64,000 nucleotides of DNA from Burkholderiales bacterium (GTDB lineage: Bacteria > Pseudomonadota > Gammaproteobacteria > Burkholderiales > Burkholderiaceae_C), in the NCBI GenBank assembly GCA_016192425.1, contig JACPUE010000021.1, positions 40,286 through 104,285 on the forward strand, read 5' to 3'. Made by a program: the position numbers and the translations under genes. Below the pieces are notes generated by a model. The model saw only the letters and a list, made by a program, of their open reading frames with translations, had not been told where the DNA came from and ran no database searches. Below are positions 9,218 to 16,759 of the stretch, piece after piece; position 1 is the stretch's first letter; every line of letters begins with the position of its first letter.

Positions 9218-10189
9218 TCAAGCCCTGCGCGGCACGGTCAGCCCCCACAGCAGGGCCAGCAGCAGGGCCGAGCCGGTGTTGTGCACCAGTACCAGGGCCA
9301 GCGGCAGCTCCCGGGCGACCATCGCCAGTCCCAGTGCGGCCAGCGCGGCAGGCAGGCACACCAGCAACGCGGCGGCCTTGCGCTGCCCCAGGCGCCAGCT
9401 GCGCCAGGCCAGCAGCCACAGCACGGCGGTCAGCAGCAAGCCGCCTGCGCGGTGCAGCAGGTGCACCCATGCGCCTTCTGCGCGCGTCGGCAAGGCGCCG
9501 GACGGGGGCTCCAGCCACGGGTTCAGCGCTTGCCAGGAACCTGCGGCCAGGTCGCAGCCGCCCGTGGCGGGACAGCTCAGGCCCACATGGCCTGCGCTCA
9601 CCAGCCCGCCCAGGGCCACCTGCGCCAGCAACACCAGGCCCGCCAGCCAGGCCCAGGGCGCCAGCGGTACAGCGCCGGGGCGTGCGGCAGAAGGTGCCGC
9701 AGCCACCAGCGCCAGGCGCACGCTCAGGGCCAGCATGGCAAAGCCACCCAAAAGGTTGCCCAGCGTCACTGCGGGCAGCCGGGACTGTGCCGTCCAGCGC
9801 CCCAGCACGGCCAGGAACAGCGCCAGCCCCAGGATGCACAGCGCGAGGCGGCCCTCGGGCCACAGGGCGGGACGCGATGCAAGGGCTGTTGCCAACATCG
9901 CCAGCACCAGCAGCAGGCTGGCAGATGCCACCACCCGGTGGGCCATGCGCGCGGAAGCGGTGGCGCCCTGCGCCGGTGTGGTTGGCGTGTCAGCCACGGT
10001 TGCCTGCTGGGCCTGGGCGTAGCACTGCGGCCAGGGCTCGCAGTCCAGGCCCGCCTTGGACAGGCGCAAAAAGGCACTCAGGCAGGTGATGAGCAGCACC
10101 ATGGCCGCACACACCCAGGCCATGCGCTGCAACCGCTGCCTGCGGCGGGCTACCGGCGTAGCCTGCAGGTTCAATTCAATATATTTCAT
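9218..10189 (-). CDS. ctaA: Heme A synthase, COX15/CtaA family
   Basis: A 323-aa polytopic inner-membrane protein with eight predicted helices in two four-helix halves. Conserved heme-ligand histidines sit at His84 (MAHRVVAS), His246 (LLHRAGG) and His303 (LVHNTG). Two extracytoplasmic Cys pairs are seen (Cys50/Cys56 and Cys206/Cys212). The family oxidises heme O to heme A for cytochrome oxidases. It is divergent from the heme-copper cluster starting at 10443, sharing a 253-nt intergenic region with an FNR-like site. This suggests that heme A or O can be supplied to that enzyme, which argues for an oxidase and is relevant to the alternative NO reductase idea. Start ATG 10189 is chosen because the upstream extension is cysteine-rich non-membrane sequence. 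Confidence 0.88.
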   Translation of the reverse strand: MKYIELNLQATPVARRRQRLQRMAWVCAAMVLLITCLSAFLRLSKAGLDCEPWPQCYAQAQQATVADTPTTPAQGATASARMAHRVVASASLLLVLAMLATALASRPALWPEGRLALCILGLALFLAVLGRWTAQSRLPAVTLGNLLGGFAMLALSVRLALVAAAPSAARPGAVPLAPWAWLAGLVLLAQVALGGLVSAGHVGLSCPATGGCDLAAGSWQALNPWLEPPSGALPTRAEGAWVHLLHRAGGLLLTAVLWLLAWRSWRLGQRKAAALLVCLPAALAALGLAMVARELPLALVLVHNTGSALLLALLWGLTVPRRA

Positions 10190-10363
10190 GGGGGTATTGG
10201 AAGAGTGTGGCGTAAAAGTCACACAGACCGGACGGCACAGAGGGAAAACACTTGGAATGCAACGCGAGCGTGTAAATATGCACGCCGTATGCATAAAACA
10301 CACTTTGTGACATGAATTTTCGTGTTGTTACCAACATCGGGCCGGTTTGTGATGTCCCAAGTG

Positions 10364-10377
10364 TTGATTCAGATCAT
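10364..10377 (+). promoter_or_regulatory. FNR/Anr-type box of the heme-copper cluster
   Basis: TTGAT-TCAG-ATCAT matches the FNR/Anr/Dnr consensus TTGAT-N4-ATCAA at 9 of 10 positions. A TATAAG hexamer (10405-10410) or AGAATA (10401-10406) lies downstream, at a distance compatible with class II activation. The start codon of the first gene is at 10443. No other good match is seen in the 253-nt divergent gap. The box also lies 175 nt upstream of ctaA on the other strand. It implies induction at low oxygen or by NO. Confidence 0.65.
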
Positions 10378-10442
10378 GTTTAAGCCGACAGTAAAGCTCA
10401 AGAATATAAGGTGCTGAAAAGCTTACCAAGGAGAAGTGAACC

Positions 10443-10598
10443 ATGAGCCACCATGACGATGAGAACGAGAAAGTCCCGTTCCTACAACAGTTGCTGGACA
10501 ACCCATTCCTGCTGCTGTTCCTGGGCGTGATGATTCCCATGATTGTGTACAACCTTTGGGGTGTCATTGACATTTTGACCATCCCCACAGCCAAGTAA
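10443..10598 (+). CDS. Small single-helix membrane peptide, candidate subunit IIa
   Basis: A 51-aa ORF with a strong Shine-Dalgarno (AAGGAG at 10428-10433) and ATG at 10443. The first 20 residues are polar and acidic (HHDDENEK). Residues 21-45 form one hydrophobic helix and the end is short and polar. It is the first gene of the cluster, 12 nt before the CuA subunit gene. Thermus-type ba3 oxidases carry a one-helix subunit IIa that replaces a helix missing from subunit II. By size, topology and position this peptide is a good candidate for that role, but I cannot show homology. Confidence 0.7.
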   Translation: MSHHDDENEKVPFLQQLLDNPFLLLFLGVMIPMIVYNLWGVIDILTIPTAK

Positions 10599-10610
10599 AG
10601 GAACACAGCC

Positions 10611-11150
10611 ATGAGCGCAATTCTTCCCCCCTCAGAGCGGTTGTGGTGGAAACACCCGCTGGACCGCCTCGAAGCCGTCTGGATCGGCATCGCCTTCGTC
10701 TGGTGCATGGTCATGTTCTTCATGATGGTGTTCTGGCACATCTACGGCAAGCAGAACCTTGCTACCGAAACCTACAAGACCGCACCGGAAAAGTACTCCG
10801 CCCAAGCCCAGGCTGTGGTGGACAAGTACACGGTACGCACCGAAACCGAGCAGAACATCCCCGTGGTGGCGCCTCCCGAAGGCTCCGACGTGTACATGGT
10901 CGCCCGCCTGTGGAACTGGTGGCCCATTCTTGAGCTGCAAAAGGGCAAGACCTACAAGCTGCACCTGACCTCCATGGACTACAACCATGGCTTCTCGCTG
11001 CAGCCCACCAACATCAACATCCAGGTGGTGCCGGGCTACGAGCACGTGATCAAGATCACGCCGAACGAGTCGGGCACCTTCTCCATCGTGTGCAACGAGT
11101 ATTGCGGCATTGGCCACCACGAGATGGTGGGTCGTATGTACGTGAAGTAA
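10611..11150 (+). CDS. Heme-copper reductase subunit II with CuA site
   Basis: A 179-aa protein with one N-terminal transmembrane helix (about 22-44) and a periplasmic cupredoxin domain. The CuA ligands are complete: His126 (DYNHGFSL), then Cys161, Glu163, Cys165, His169 and Met172 in CNEYCGIGHHEM. It has no cytochrome c extension and one helix instead of two, like the B-type (ba3) oxidases and the CuA subunits reported for sNOR-type NO reductases. CuA receives electrons from a soluble donor and passes them to the low-spin heme of subunit I. It sits 12 nt after the 51-aa peptide and 13 nt before subunit I. Confidence 0.92.
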   Translation: MSAILPPSERLWWKHPLDRLEAVWIGIAFVWCMVMFFMMVFWHIYGKQNLATETYKTAPEKYSAQAQAVVDKYTVRTETEQNIPVVAPPEGSDVYMVARLWNWWPILELQKGKTYKLHLTSMDYNHGFSLQPTNINIQVVPGYEHVIKITPNESGTFSIVCNEYCGIGHHEMVGRMYVK

Positions 11151-11163
11151 TGCGAGGAAAGCC

Positions 11164-12864
11164 ATGACCGTACAAACCACTTACCGTACCTGCCCGCGCT
11201 CGGGCCTGCAGTTTGAAAAGCAGGCTGAGACGCTCATGAAAATCAACGCCGTCACCGCCGTGGTGGCACTGCTCGTCGGGGGCCTGCTGGCCATCGGCGT
11301 GGTGCTGACCCGCTGGCCCGCGGTGCACTGGCTCGCGGCCGACACCTTCTACATGGTGCTCACGGCCCACGGCATCGACATGCTGATCTTCTGGATCATC
11401 TTCTTCGAAGTCGCCGTTCTGTACTTTGCCTCCTCCACCCTCTTGCGGTGCCGATTGGCGACACCCAAGATCGCCTGGGCCGCCTATGCGCTCATGCTGG
11501 TGGGTGCCGTGATGAACAACGTCTCGGTGTTCAAGGGCGATTCGAGCGTGATGATGACCTCCTATGTGCCCATGATGGCGCACTGGTCGTTTTACCTCGG
11601 CCTGATCCTGTTCGCCGTGGGCGCGCTCATTGCCTGCTTCATCTTCTTCGGCACGCTGGTGGTTGCCAAGCGCGAGAAGACCTATGAAGGCTCCGTGCCG
11701 CTGGTGACCTTCGGTGCCATCACGGCCGCCATCATCGCGGTGTTCACCATCAGCTCGGGTGCGATCATCCTGATCCCCACCTTCCTGCTGTCCGTGGGCG
11801 TGATCGACCAGGTCGATCCCCTGATCTACCGCACCATCTGGTGGGCTTTCGGCCACTCGTCGCAGCAGATCAACGTGGCTGCCCACATCTCGATCTGGTA
11901 CGCCGTCGCCGCCATCGCCTTTGGCGCCAAGCCCATGTCCGAGCGCGTCAGCCGTGGCGCCTTCCTGCTGTACATCCTGTTCCTGCAACTCGCCAGCGCC
12001 CACCACCTGCTTGCCGACCCCGGCATCAGCACCGAGTGGAAAGTGGTGAACACCAGCTACTTCATGTACTTTGCCGTGCTGGCATCCATGATCCACGCCC
12101 TGTCCATCCCTGGCGCCATGGAAGTGGCCCAGCGCGCACGCGGCTACAACAAAGGCCTGTTCGAATGGCTGCGCAAGGCGCCCTGGGGCAACCCGACATT
12201 CGCTGGCGTGTTCATCGCCATCGTGGGCTTCGGCTTCCTGGGCGGCATCACCGGCGTGATGATGGGTACCGAACAGCTCAACCTGCTGATCCACAACACC
12301 ATCTACGTGCCTGGCCACTTCCACGCCACCGTGGTGATCGGTACCACGCTGACCTTCATGGCCCTGACCTACTTCCTGATTCCCGTGCTGTTCCAGCGCG
12401 AGATGATCGCCCCTGGCCTGGCCAAGATCCAGCCGTACCTTTTCGGCTTTGCGATGTACTTCTTCTGCCTCGTGATGATGGGCGCAGGCACCCTGGGTGT
12501 CTCGCGCCGCCACTGGGACATGGCCTTCAGCGGCCATGCACTGGCCTATGAATGGCCCGGTGCTGCCTACCTGATGATGGGCCTGGTCGGTATCAGCGGC
12601 ATTACCGCCATCGCTGGCGGCGCCATCTTCGTGTACGTCACCGTGATGTCCGTGTTCTTCGGCAAGAAGCTCGACGCCGGTGTGGTCAGCCCCAAGTTCA
12701 CCCCGCTGATGCCTGCGGCTCCCACCGCTGCTGCGCAGACCTATGGTTCTGCCGGCTTCGTGGCGCCCGGCACCTTCGTGCTGGCGGTGTTCTTCCTCGT
12801 GACCTTTGTGCTGTACTACTTCGTGAACTGGAAGTACCTCGGCCAGCTGTGGGGTCTGAGCTGA
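11164..12864 (+). CDS. Heme-copper oxidoreductase subunit I without the active-site Tyr
   Basis: A 566-aa polytopic protein with about 13 helices. All metal ligands can be seen: His69 (low-spin heme), His231, His280 and His281 (CuB), His385 (high-spin heme) and His387 (low-spin heme, in GHFHATV). In oxygen reductases of types A and B the residue four after the helix VI His is the cross-linked Tyr (HPEVY). Here it is HSSQQ, with Gln235. Classical cNOR/qNOR have Glu at this place. Loss of the Tyr is known for several NO reductase families (sNOR, eNOR and others), so this may be an NO reductase. The ctaA and ctaB neighbours argue for heme A or O and hence an oxidase. Annotators would usually call it a b(o/a)3-type oxidase. 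Confidence 0.9.
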   Translation: MTVQTTYRTCPRSGLQFEKQAETLMKINAVTAVVALLVGGLLAIGVVLTRWPAVHWLAADTFYMVLTAHGIDMLIFWIIFFEVAVLYFASSTLLRCRLATPKIAWAAYALMLVGAVMNNVSVFKGDSSVMMTSYVPMMAHWSFYLGLILFAVGALIACFIFFGTLVVAKREKTYEGSVPLVTFGAITAAIIAVFTISSGAIILIPTFLLSVGVIDQVDPLIYRTIWWAFGHSSQQINVAAHISIWYAVAAIAFGAKPMSERVSRGAFLLYILFLQLASAHHLLADPGISTEWKVVNTSYFMYFAVLASMIHALSIPGAMEVAQRARGYNKGLFEWLRKAPWGNPTFAGVFIAIVGFGFLGGITGVMMGTEQLNLLIHNTIYVPGHFHATVVIGTTLTFMALTYFLIPVLFQREMIAPGLAKIQPYLFGFAMYFFCLVMMGAGTLGVSRRHWDMAFSGHALAYEWPGAAYLMMGLVGISGITAIAGGAIFVYVTVMSVFFGKKLDAGVVSPKFTPLMPAAPTAAAQTYGSAGFVAPGTFVLAVFFLVTFVLYYFVNWKYLGQLWGLS

Positions 12865-12880
12865 TCGGAAGCCTTGAGCG

Positions 12881-13780
12881 ATGCACACCACCACGCTCAA
12901 GCCCGCCGGGCGCAGCATGGGCCAGATGGCGCGCGACGTCATCTCGCTGTTCAAGCTGCGCATCGGTGTGCTGATCATGATTACCGCGCTCGTGGGCATG
13001 GCGATCGCGCCAGGAAAGGCACTCAGCTTCATGCAGGTGCTGATCCTGGCCGTGTCCGTGCTCCTGGCGTCGGCAAGCGCGGGGGCGTTCAACCAGTATG
13101 TCGAGTACGAGAGCGACCGCTTGATGGAGCGCACCAAAAAGCGCGCCTTCGTCACGGGTGCGTTGCCCCACCATCCTGCCTGGCTGGTCCTGATGGCCGT
13201 GCTGCTGGCGGGGGCCGTGGGCGCTACCTGGGCCGCACTCAATGGCGTTGCGGCGCTTCACGTGTTTCTCGGTGCATTCTTCTACGGGGTGGTCTACACC
13301 CTGTGGCTGAAGCGGCGCACTTCCCTCAACATCGTCATCGGTGGCCTTGCGGGGAGTTTTGCCGTGCTGGCGGGCGCTGCCGCCGTAGATCCGGCGCTGG
13401 GGCCCCTGCCCTGGCTGCTGGCCCTGGTGCTGTTCCTGTGGACACCGCCCCATTTCTGGAGCCTGGCCATCGCCAACCGCGACGACTACGCCCAGGCGGG
13501 CGTGCCCATGCTTCCCGTCGTTGTGGGCCCCGAGCGTGCCGCCCGCACCGTGCTGGTGAGCACCGTGGCGCTGTTCGTCGCCTCGCTGCTGCCCCTGGCC
13601 TACGGTGCAGGCCCGGTGTATGCCGTGGGCGCACTCGCTGGCGGACTGCACTTTGTGCGCAAATCCTGGCTGCTCGCGCGCAAGCCCGAGCGTGCCACGG
13701 CCATGGGTTCCTTCTTTGCATCGCTGGTGCAGTTGAGCGTCCTGCTGGTCGCCGCCTGCATTGATGCCGTGCTGCGCTGA
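12881..13780 (+). CDS. ctaB: Protoheme IX farnesyltransferase (heme O synthase)
   Basis: A 299-aa UbiA-superfamily membrane prenyltransferase that adds farnesyl to heme b to make heme O. The first prenyl-diphosphate motif is NQYVEYESDRLMERTKKR (about 67-84). The second conserved region is YTLWLKRRTSLNIVIGG (about 144-160), and the PPHFWSLAI loop is intact. It lies 16 nt after subunit I and runs directly into the SCO gene, whose Shine-Dalgarno overlaps its TGA. Its presence inside the cluster suggests the enzyme uses heme O or, with ctaA, heme A at one site. Confidence 0.95.
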   Translation: MHTTTLKPAGRSMGQMARDVISLFKLRIGVLIMITALVGMAIAPGKALSFMQVLILAVSVLLASASAGAFNQYVEYESDRLMERTKKRAFVTGALPHHPAWLVLMAVLLAGAVGATWAALNGVAALHVFLGAFFYGVVYTLWLKRRTSLNIVIGGLAGSFAVLAGAAAVDPALGPLPWLLALVLFLWTPPHFWSLAIANRDDYAQAGVPMLPVVVGPERAARTVLVSTVALFVASLLPLAYGAGPVYAVGALAGGLHFVRKSWLLARKPERATAMGSFFASLVQLSVLLVAACIDAVLR

Positions 13781-13791
13781 AGGAGCATGTT

Positions 13792-14655
13792 GTGGCCCGG
13801 TCGCTCCTGTCCCGCATACGCCAGGCTGCTGCATGCTGCGGCTTGGGGCTGGCCCTGGCGCTGCCCGCCGCAGCGTCGGACCAGCGGGACGCTGCCGCCG
13901 ACCTGGGCCTGGACCGTGAGCAGGCATTGCGCGCGAGCCAGGCTGCCGTCGGCCGCACGATCGGCGACCACATCCTTCTGAACCGTGAGGGCCGTCCTGT
14001 GGCCCTCTCCTCATTCCGGGGCAAGCCCCTGCTGGTGAGCTTCATCTACACCGGCTGCTTCCAGGTGTGCCCCACCACCACCAAGTCCCTGCAGGATGCG
14101 GTGGAGGGCCTCCAGAAAAGCCTGGGGCCCAACCAGTTCAACGTGGTGAGCATTGGCTTCAACCAGCCGGCCGATTCGCCGCAGGCCCTCAAGGCCTTTG
14201 CCACCCAGTACAACATCAAGCAGTCCAACTGGGACTTCCTCAGCCCCCCGGCCGCCATCGTGCCTGCGCTGGCCAAGGATTTCGGCTTTGTGTACACCGC
14301 CACCCCCGCCGGATTCGACCATGTGCTCCAGGTCTCCCTCGTGGATGCCCAGGGGCGCATCGTGCGCCAGGTGTATGGCGAATCCGTTGCACCTGCCGAA
14401 CTGGGCGAGCCCCTCAAGATGCTGCTGGCGGGGACACCGGTCGAGTCCAACCAGTTGCTGGACAACCTGGTGGACAGGGTGCGCATCCTGTGCACCGTGT
14501 ACGACCCCAAGACGGGCGCCTACCGCGTGGACTACACCCTGCCCATCCAGATCGCCGGGGGCGTGACCTTTTTTGTCCTGATGCTGGTTTTCTTCATCAA
14601 CGAATGGCGCTCCAGCCGGCAGAGCGCACGCAACAAGGGGGTGCGTAGCGCCTGA
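13792..14655 (+). CDS. SCO1/SenC/PrrC copper chaperone
   Basis: A 287-aa thioredoxin-fold protein. The copper and redox ligands Cys89 and Cys93 are in CFQVC, with His177 in FDHVLQ. An N-terminal signal peptide (cut near ALPAAA-SD) and a C-terminal helix (about 256-276) place the domain in the periplasm, anchored by its C terminus, which is less usual than N-terminal anchoring. The family delivers copper to CuA. GTG at 13792 is chosen because AAGGAG ends 6 nt upstream. Its place after subunit I recalls the senC gene next to sNOR genes of ammonia oxidisers, as well as ordinary cytochrome oxidase operons. Confidence 0.92.
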   Translation: MARSLLSRIRQAAACCGLGLALALPAAASDQRDAAADLGLDREQALRASQAAVGRTIGDHILLNREGRPVALSSFRGKPLLVSFIYTGCFQVCPTTTKSLQDAVEGLQKSLGPNQFNVVSIGFNQPADSPQALKAFATQYNIKQSNWDFLSPPAAIVPALAKDFGFVYTATPAGFDHVLQVSLVDAQGRIVRQVYGESVAPAELGEPLKMLLAGTPVESNQLLDNLVDRVRILCTVYDPKTGAYRVDYTLPIQIAGGVTFFVLMLVFFINEWRSSRQSARNKGVRSA

Positions 14656-14669
14656 CGCTCGCCAGTTCC

Positions 14670-16259
14670 ATGTCTCTGCCAGGTACAGCCTTCCCCCCCG
14701 AAGGCCCCAGCATCTCTCCCTCCCTCTCGCCGGTTTCCCGCCTCGCTGCCACCTACCGGGCTTTGGAGCACGCGTTCGACGGAGCCTTCGGCCCGGCGCT
14801 CAACCCGCTCAAGCACCTGGGGGCGCTGGGTTTCATGCTGCTGTGGCTGCTGGTGGTCAGTGGCACGGTGCTCTACATCGTGCTCGACACCTCGGCTGCC
14901 GGTGCCTACCGCTCCATCGAATCCCTGACCAAAGTGCCCTGGATGCTGGGCACCGCCCTGCGCGGCGTGCACCGCTACGCGGCCGATGCGTTTGTCGTCG
15001 TCATGGGCGCACACATTGCGCGCGAATGGGTGCTGGGCCACTACCGGCACTTTCGTACCGTGCCCTGGATCACCGGGGTGCCGCTGGTGGCCCTGGCCTT
15101 TGTCTGCGCCGTGGGGGGCTTCTGGCTCAACTGGGATCGCCTGGGCCAGTATTCCGTGGTGTCCACGGCCGAGTGGATCGACACCCTGCCTTTCCTGGCC
15201 TCGCCCTTGGCACGCAACTTTCTGGGGGGCGTGAGCCTCAGCGACCGGCTGTTCACCCTGTTCGTGTTCATCCACATCGGCATGCCCTTGCTGATGATCT
15301 TTGGCCTGTGGTTCCACATCCAGCGCATCAGCCTGGCCAAGGTGTTCCCACCGCGAGCCCTGGCCTGGGGCACCTTTGCCACCTTGTTAGCGCTGTCCTT
15401 CGTGGCGCCAGTGGTCAGCCAGGGGCCTGCAGACCTTGGCACGGTACCCGCGGTGCTGGCGATCGACTGGATTCTGCTGTTCATCCACCCGCTGATCGAT
15501 GCCACCTCGCCGCTGGTGGTGTGGGGGCTGCTGGGGCTGGCGTTTGTACTGCTGTCGGTGCCGCCGTTCCTGCCTGCGCCGCCCCCGGCACCGGTTGCGG
15601 TGGTGTACCCCGACCACTGCAGCGGCTGCGGGCGCTGCTTTGACGACTGCCCCTATTCGGCCATCACCATGGTGCCGCACCCCAACGGACGCCGGGGCAT
15701 GCGCATGGCCGAGGTGAATGCCGATCTCTGCGCAGGCTGCGGCATCTGCGCGGGCGCGTGCCCGTCGTCCACCCCCTTCCGCAGCGCCGAGGTACTGGTC
15801 ACCGGTATCGACATGCCGCAATGGCCCGTGAACGACCTGCGCCAGCAGCTGGTGCAACGCCTGGCCGCCATGCCGGGCCCCCGGCGCCTGGTCGTCTTTG
15901 GCTGTGAACAAGGCGCCCGCACCCGCCTGGACGCCCCCGACGTGCTGCATTTCCCGCTGGTGTGCGCAGGCATGTTGCCGCCCTCCTTTGTGGAATACGC
16001 GCTGCGTGCGGGTGCCGACGGCGTGCTCATCAACGGCTGCCGCGAAGGCGGCTGCGAATTCCGCCTGGGCCAGCGCTGGACCGCCCAGCGCCTGAGCGGC
16101 GAGCGCGAACCCCATCTGCGCAGTTCGGTACCTGCCGAACGCTGGCGCACTGCCTGGACCGACCCCGGCGACGAACGCGCACTGGCGGCTGCCGTGGACG
16201 AATTGCGCAGGCACTGCGATGCCGGCGCCCCCCCTGAACTTGAGGAGAAAAACCGATGA
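14670..16259 (+). CDS. Cytochrome b - 2x[4Fe-4S] ferredoxin - MvhD-type fusion
   Basis: A 529-aa three-part protein. Residues about 25-300 are a cytochrome b/b6-like membrane domain with two bis-His heme sites (His101/His202 and His115/His216, spacing 14 in both helices). Residues 317-327 and 354-364 are two CxxCxxCxxxC [4Fe-4S] motifs. Residues about 405-470 resemble the MvhD/FrhD delta subunit that carries a [2Fe-2S] cluster, with Cys412, Cys432, Cys457 and Cys462. MvhD links hydrogenase to heterodisulfide reductase in methanogens and is often fused to HdrA in bacteria; fusion to a cytochrome b is unusual. Electrons could pass between a cytoplasmic donor and membrane hemes. Its stop overlaps the next start (ATGA). 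Confidence 0.88.
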   Translation: MSLPGTAFPPEGPSISPSLSPVSRLAATYRALEHAFDGAFGPALNPLKHLGALGFMLLWLLVVSGTVLYIVLDTSAAGAYRSIESLTKVPWMLGTALRGVHRYAADAFVVVMGAHIAREWVLGHYRHFRTVPWITGVPLVALAFVCAVGGFWLNWDRLGQYSVVSTAEWIDTLPFLASPLARNFLGGVSLSDRLFTLFVFIHIGMPLLMIFGLWFHIQRISLAKVFPPRALAWGTFATLLALSFVAPVVSQGPADLGTVPAVLAIDWILLFIHPLIDATSPLVVWGLLGLAFVLLSVPPFLPAPPPAPVAVVYPDHCSGCGRCFDDCPYSAITMVPHPNGRRGMRMAEVNADLCAGCGICAGACPSSTPFRSAEVLVTGIDMPQWPVNDLRQQLVQRLAAMPGPRRLVVFGCEQGARTRLDAPDVLHFPLVCAGMLPPSFVEYALRAGADGVLINGCREGGCEFRLGQRWTAQRLSGEREPHLRSSVPAERWRTAWTDPGDERALAAAVDELRRHCDAGAPPELEEKNR

Positions 16260-16759
16260 ACCGCGTACTCAACTGGACCGGCCAGGCCCTGCTGTACGGC
16301 AGCTTTGCCGTGGCACTTGGGGTGTTTTCACGCTGGCCTGTGTACCACCCCTTGCCGCCGGACATGGCGCAGATCAAGGTCAGCTTCATCCACCACGGCC
16401 AGCGCATCGCCGATTGCCGCGCCTACACCGCCGAAGAGCAGGCCAAGATGGCCAAGAACATGCGCAAGGCCATGAAGTGCGAGCGCGAGCGTTCACCGGT
16501 CAGCATCGAGGTGGACATCGACGGCAAGTCCATGGTGCGCCACACCTCGGCGCCTTCGGGACTGTCGCGCGACGGCGCATCCACCGTGTACCAGCGGCTG
16601 GATCTGCCCGCGGGCGAACACCGCATTGCCGTGCGCTTCAAGGACAACAAGGCGGTCGAAGGCTTCACCCATGAGCGTGAGGAGACCGTGGTTCTCAAGT
16701 CCGGGCAGGTCATGGTGATCGACTTCAACCCCGACAAGGGAGGCATTGTTCTGCTATGA
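16256..16759 (+). CDS. Unknown membrane-anchored protein of the respiratory cluster
   Basis: A 167-aa protein with one N-terminal helix (about 9-27) and then a periplasmic domain of about 135 residues. That domain has a Lys/Met-rich segment (EEQAKMAKNMRKAMKCERERS), two cysteines (about 54 and 75) and a beta-rich second half with GEHRIAVRFKD. I do not recognise the family. Its shape recalls small assembly or maturation proteins of oxidase operons such as FixH/CcoH-like or copper chaperones. It overlaps both neighbours by 4 nt (ATGA), so it is translated with them and should act in the same complex. No CxxxC or Met-rich copper site is evident. Confidence 0.8.
   Translation: MNRVLNWTGQALLYGSFAVALGVFSRWPVYHPLPPDMAQIKVSFIHHGQRIADCRAYTAEEQAKMAKNMRKAMKCERERSPVSIEVDIDGKSMVRHTSAPSGLSRDGASTVYQRLDLPAGEHRIAVRFKDNKAVEGFTHEREETVVLKSGQVMVIDFNPDKGGIVLL

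Noticed and set aside
11164..12864. Calling subunit I a cbb3-type CcoN
   Set aside because: The cluster has a CuA subunit and no CcoO/CcoP-type cytochrome c genes, and the His pattern fits B-type enzymes.
11056..13242. 728-codon open frame on the minus strand across the heme-copper genes
   Set aside because: It lies opposite subunits I and II with all ligands conserved, and its His/Gly/Glu-rich product has no recognisable domain.
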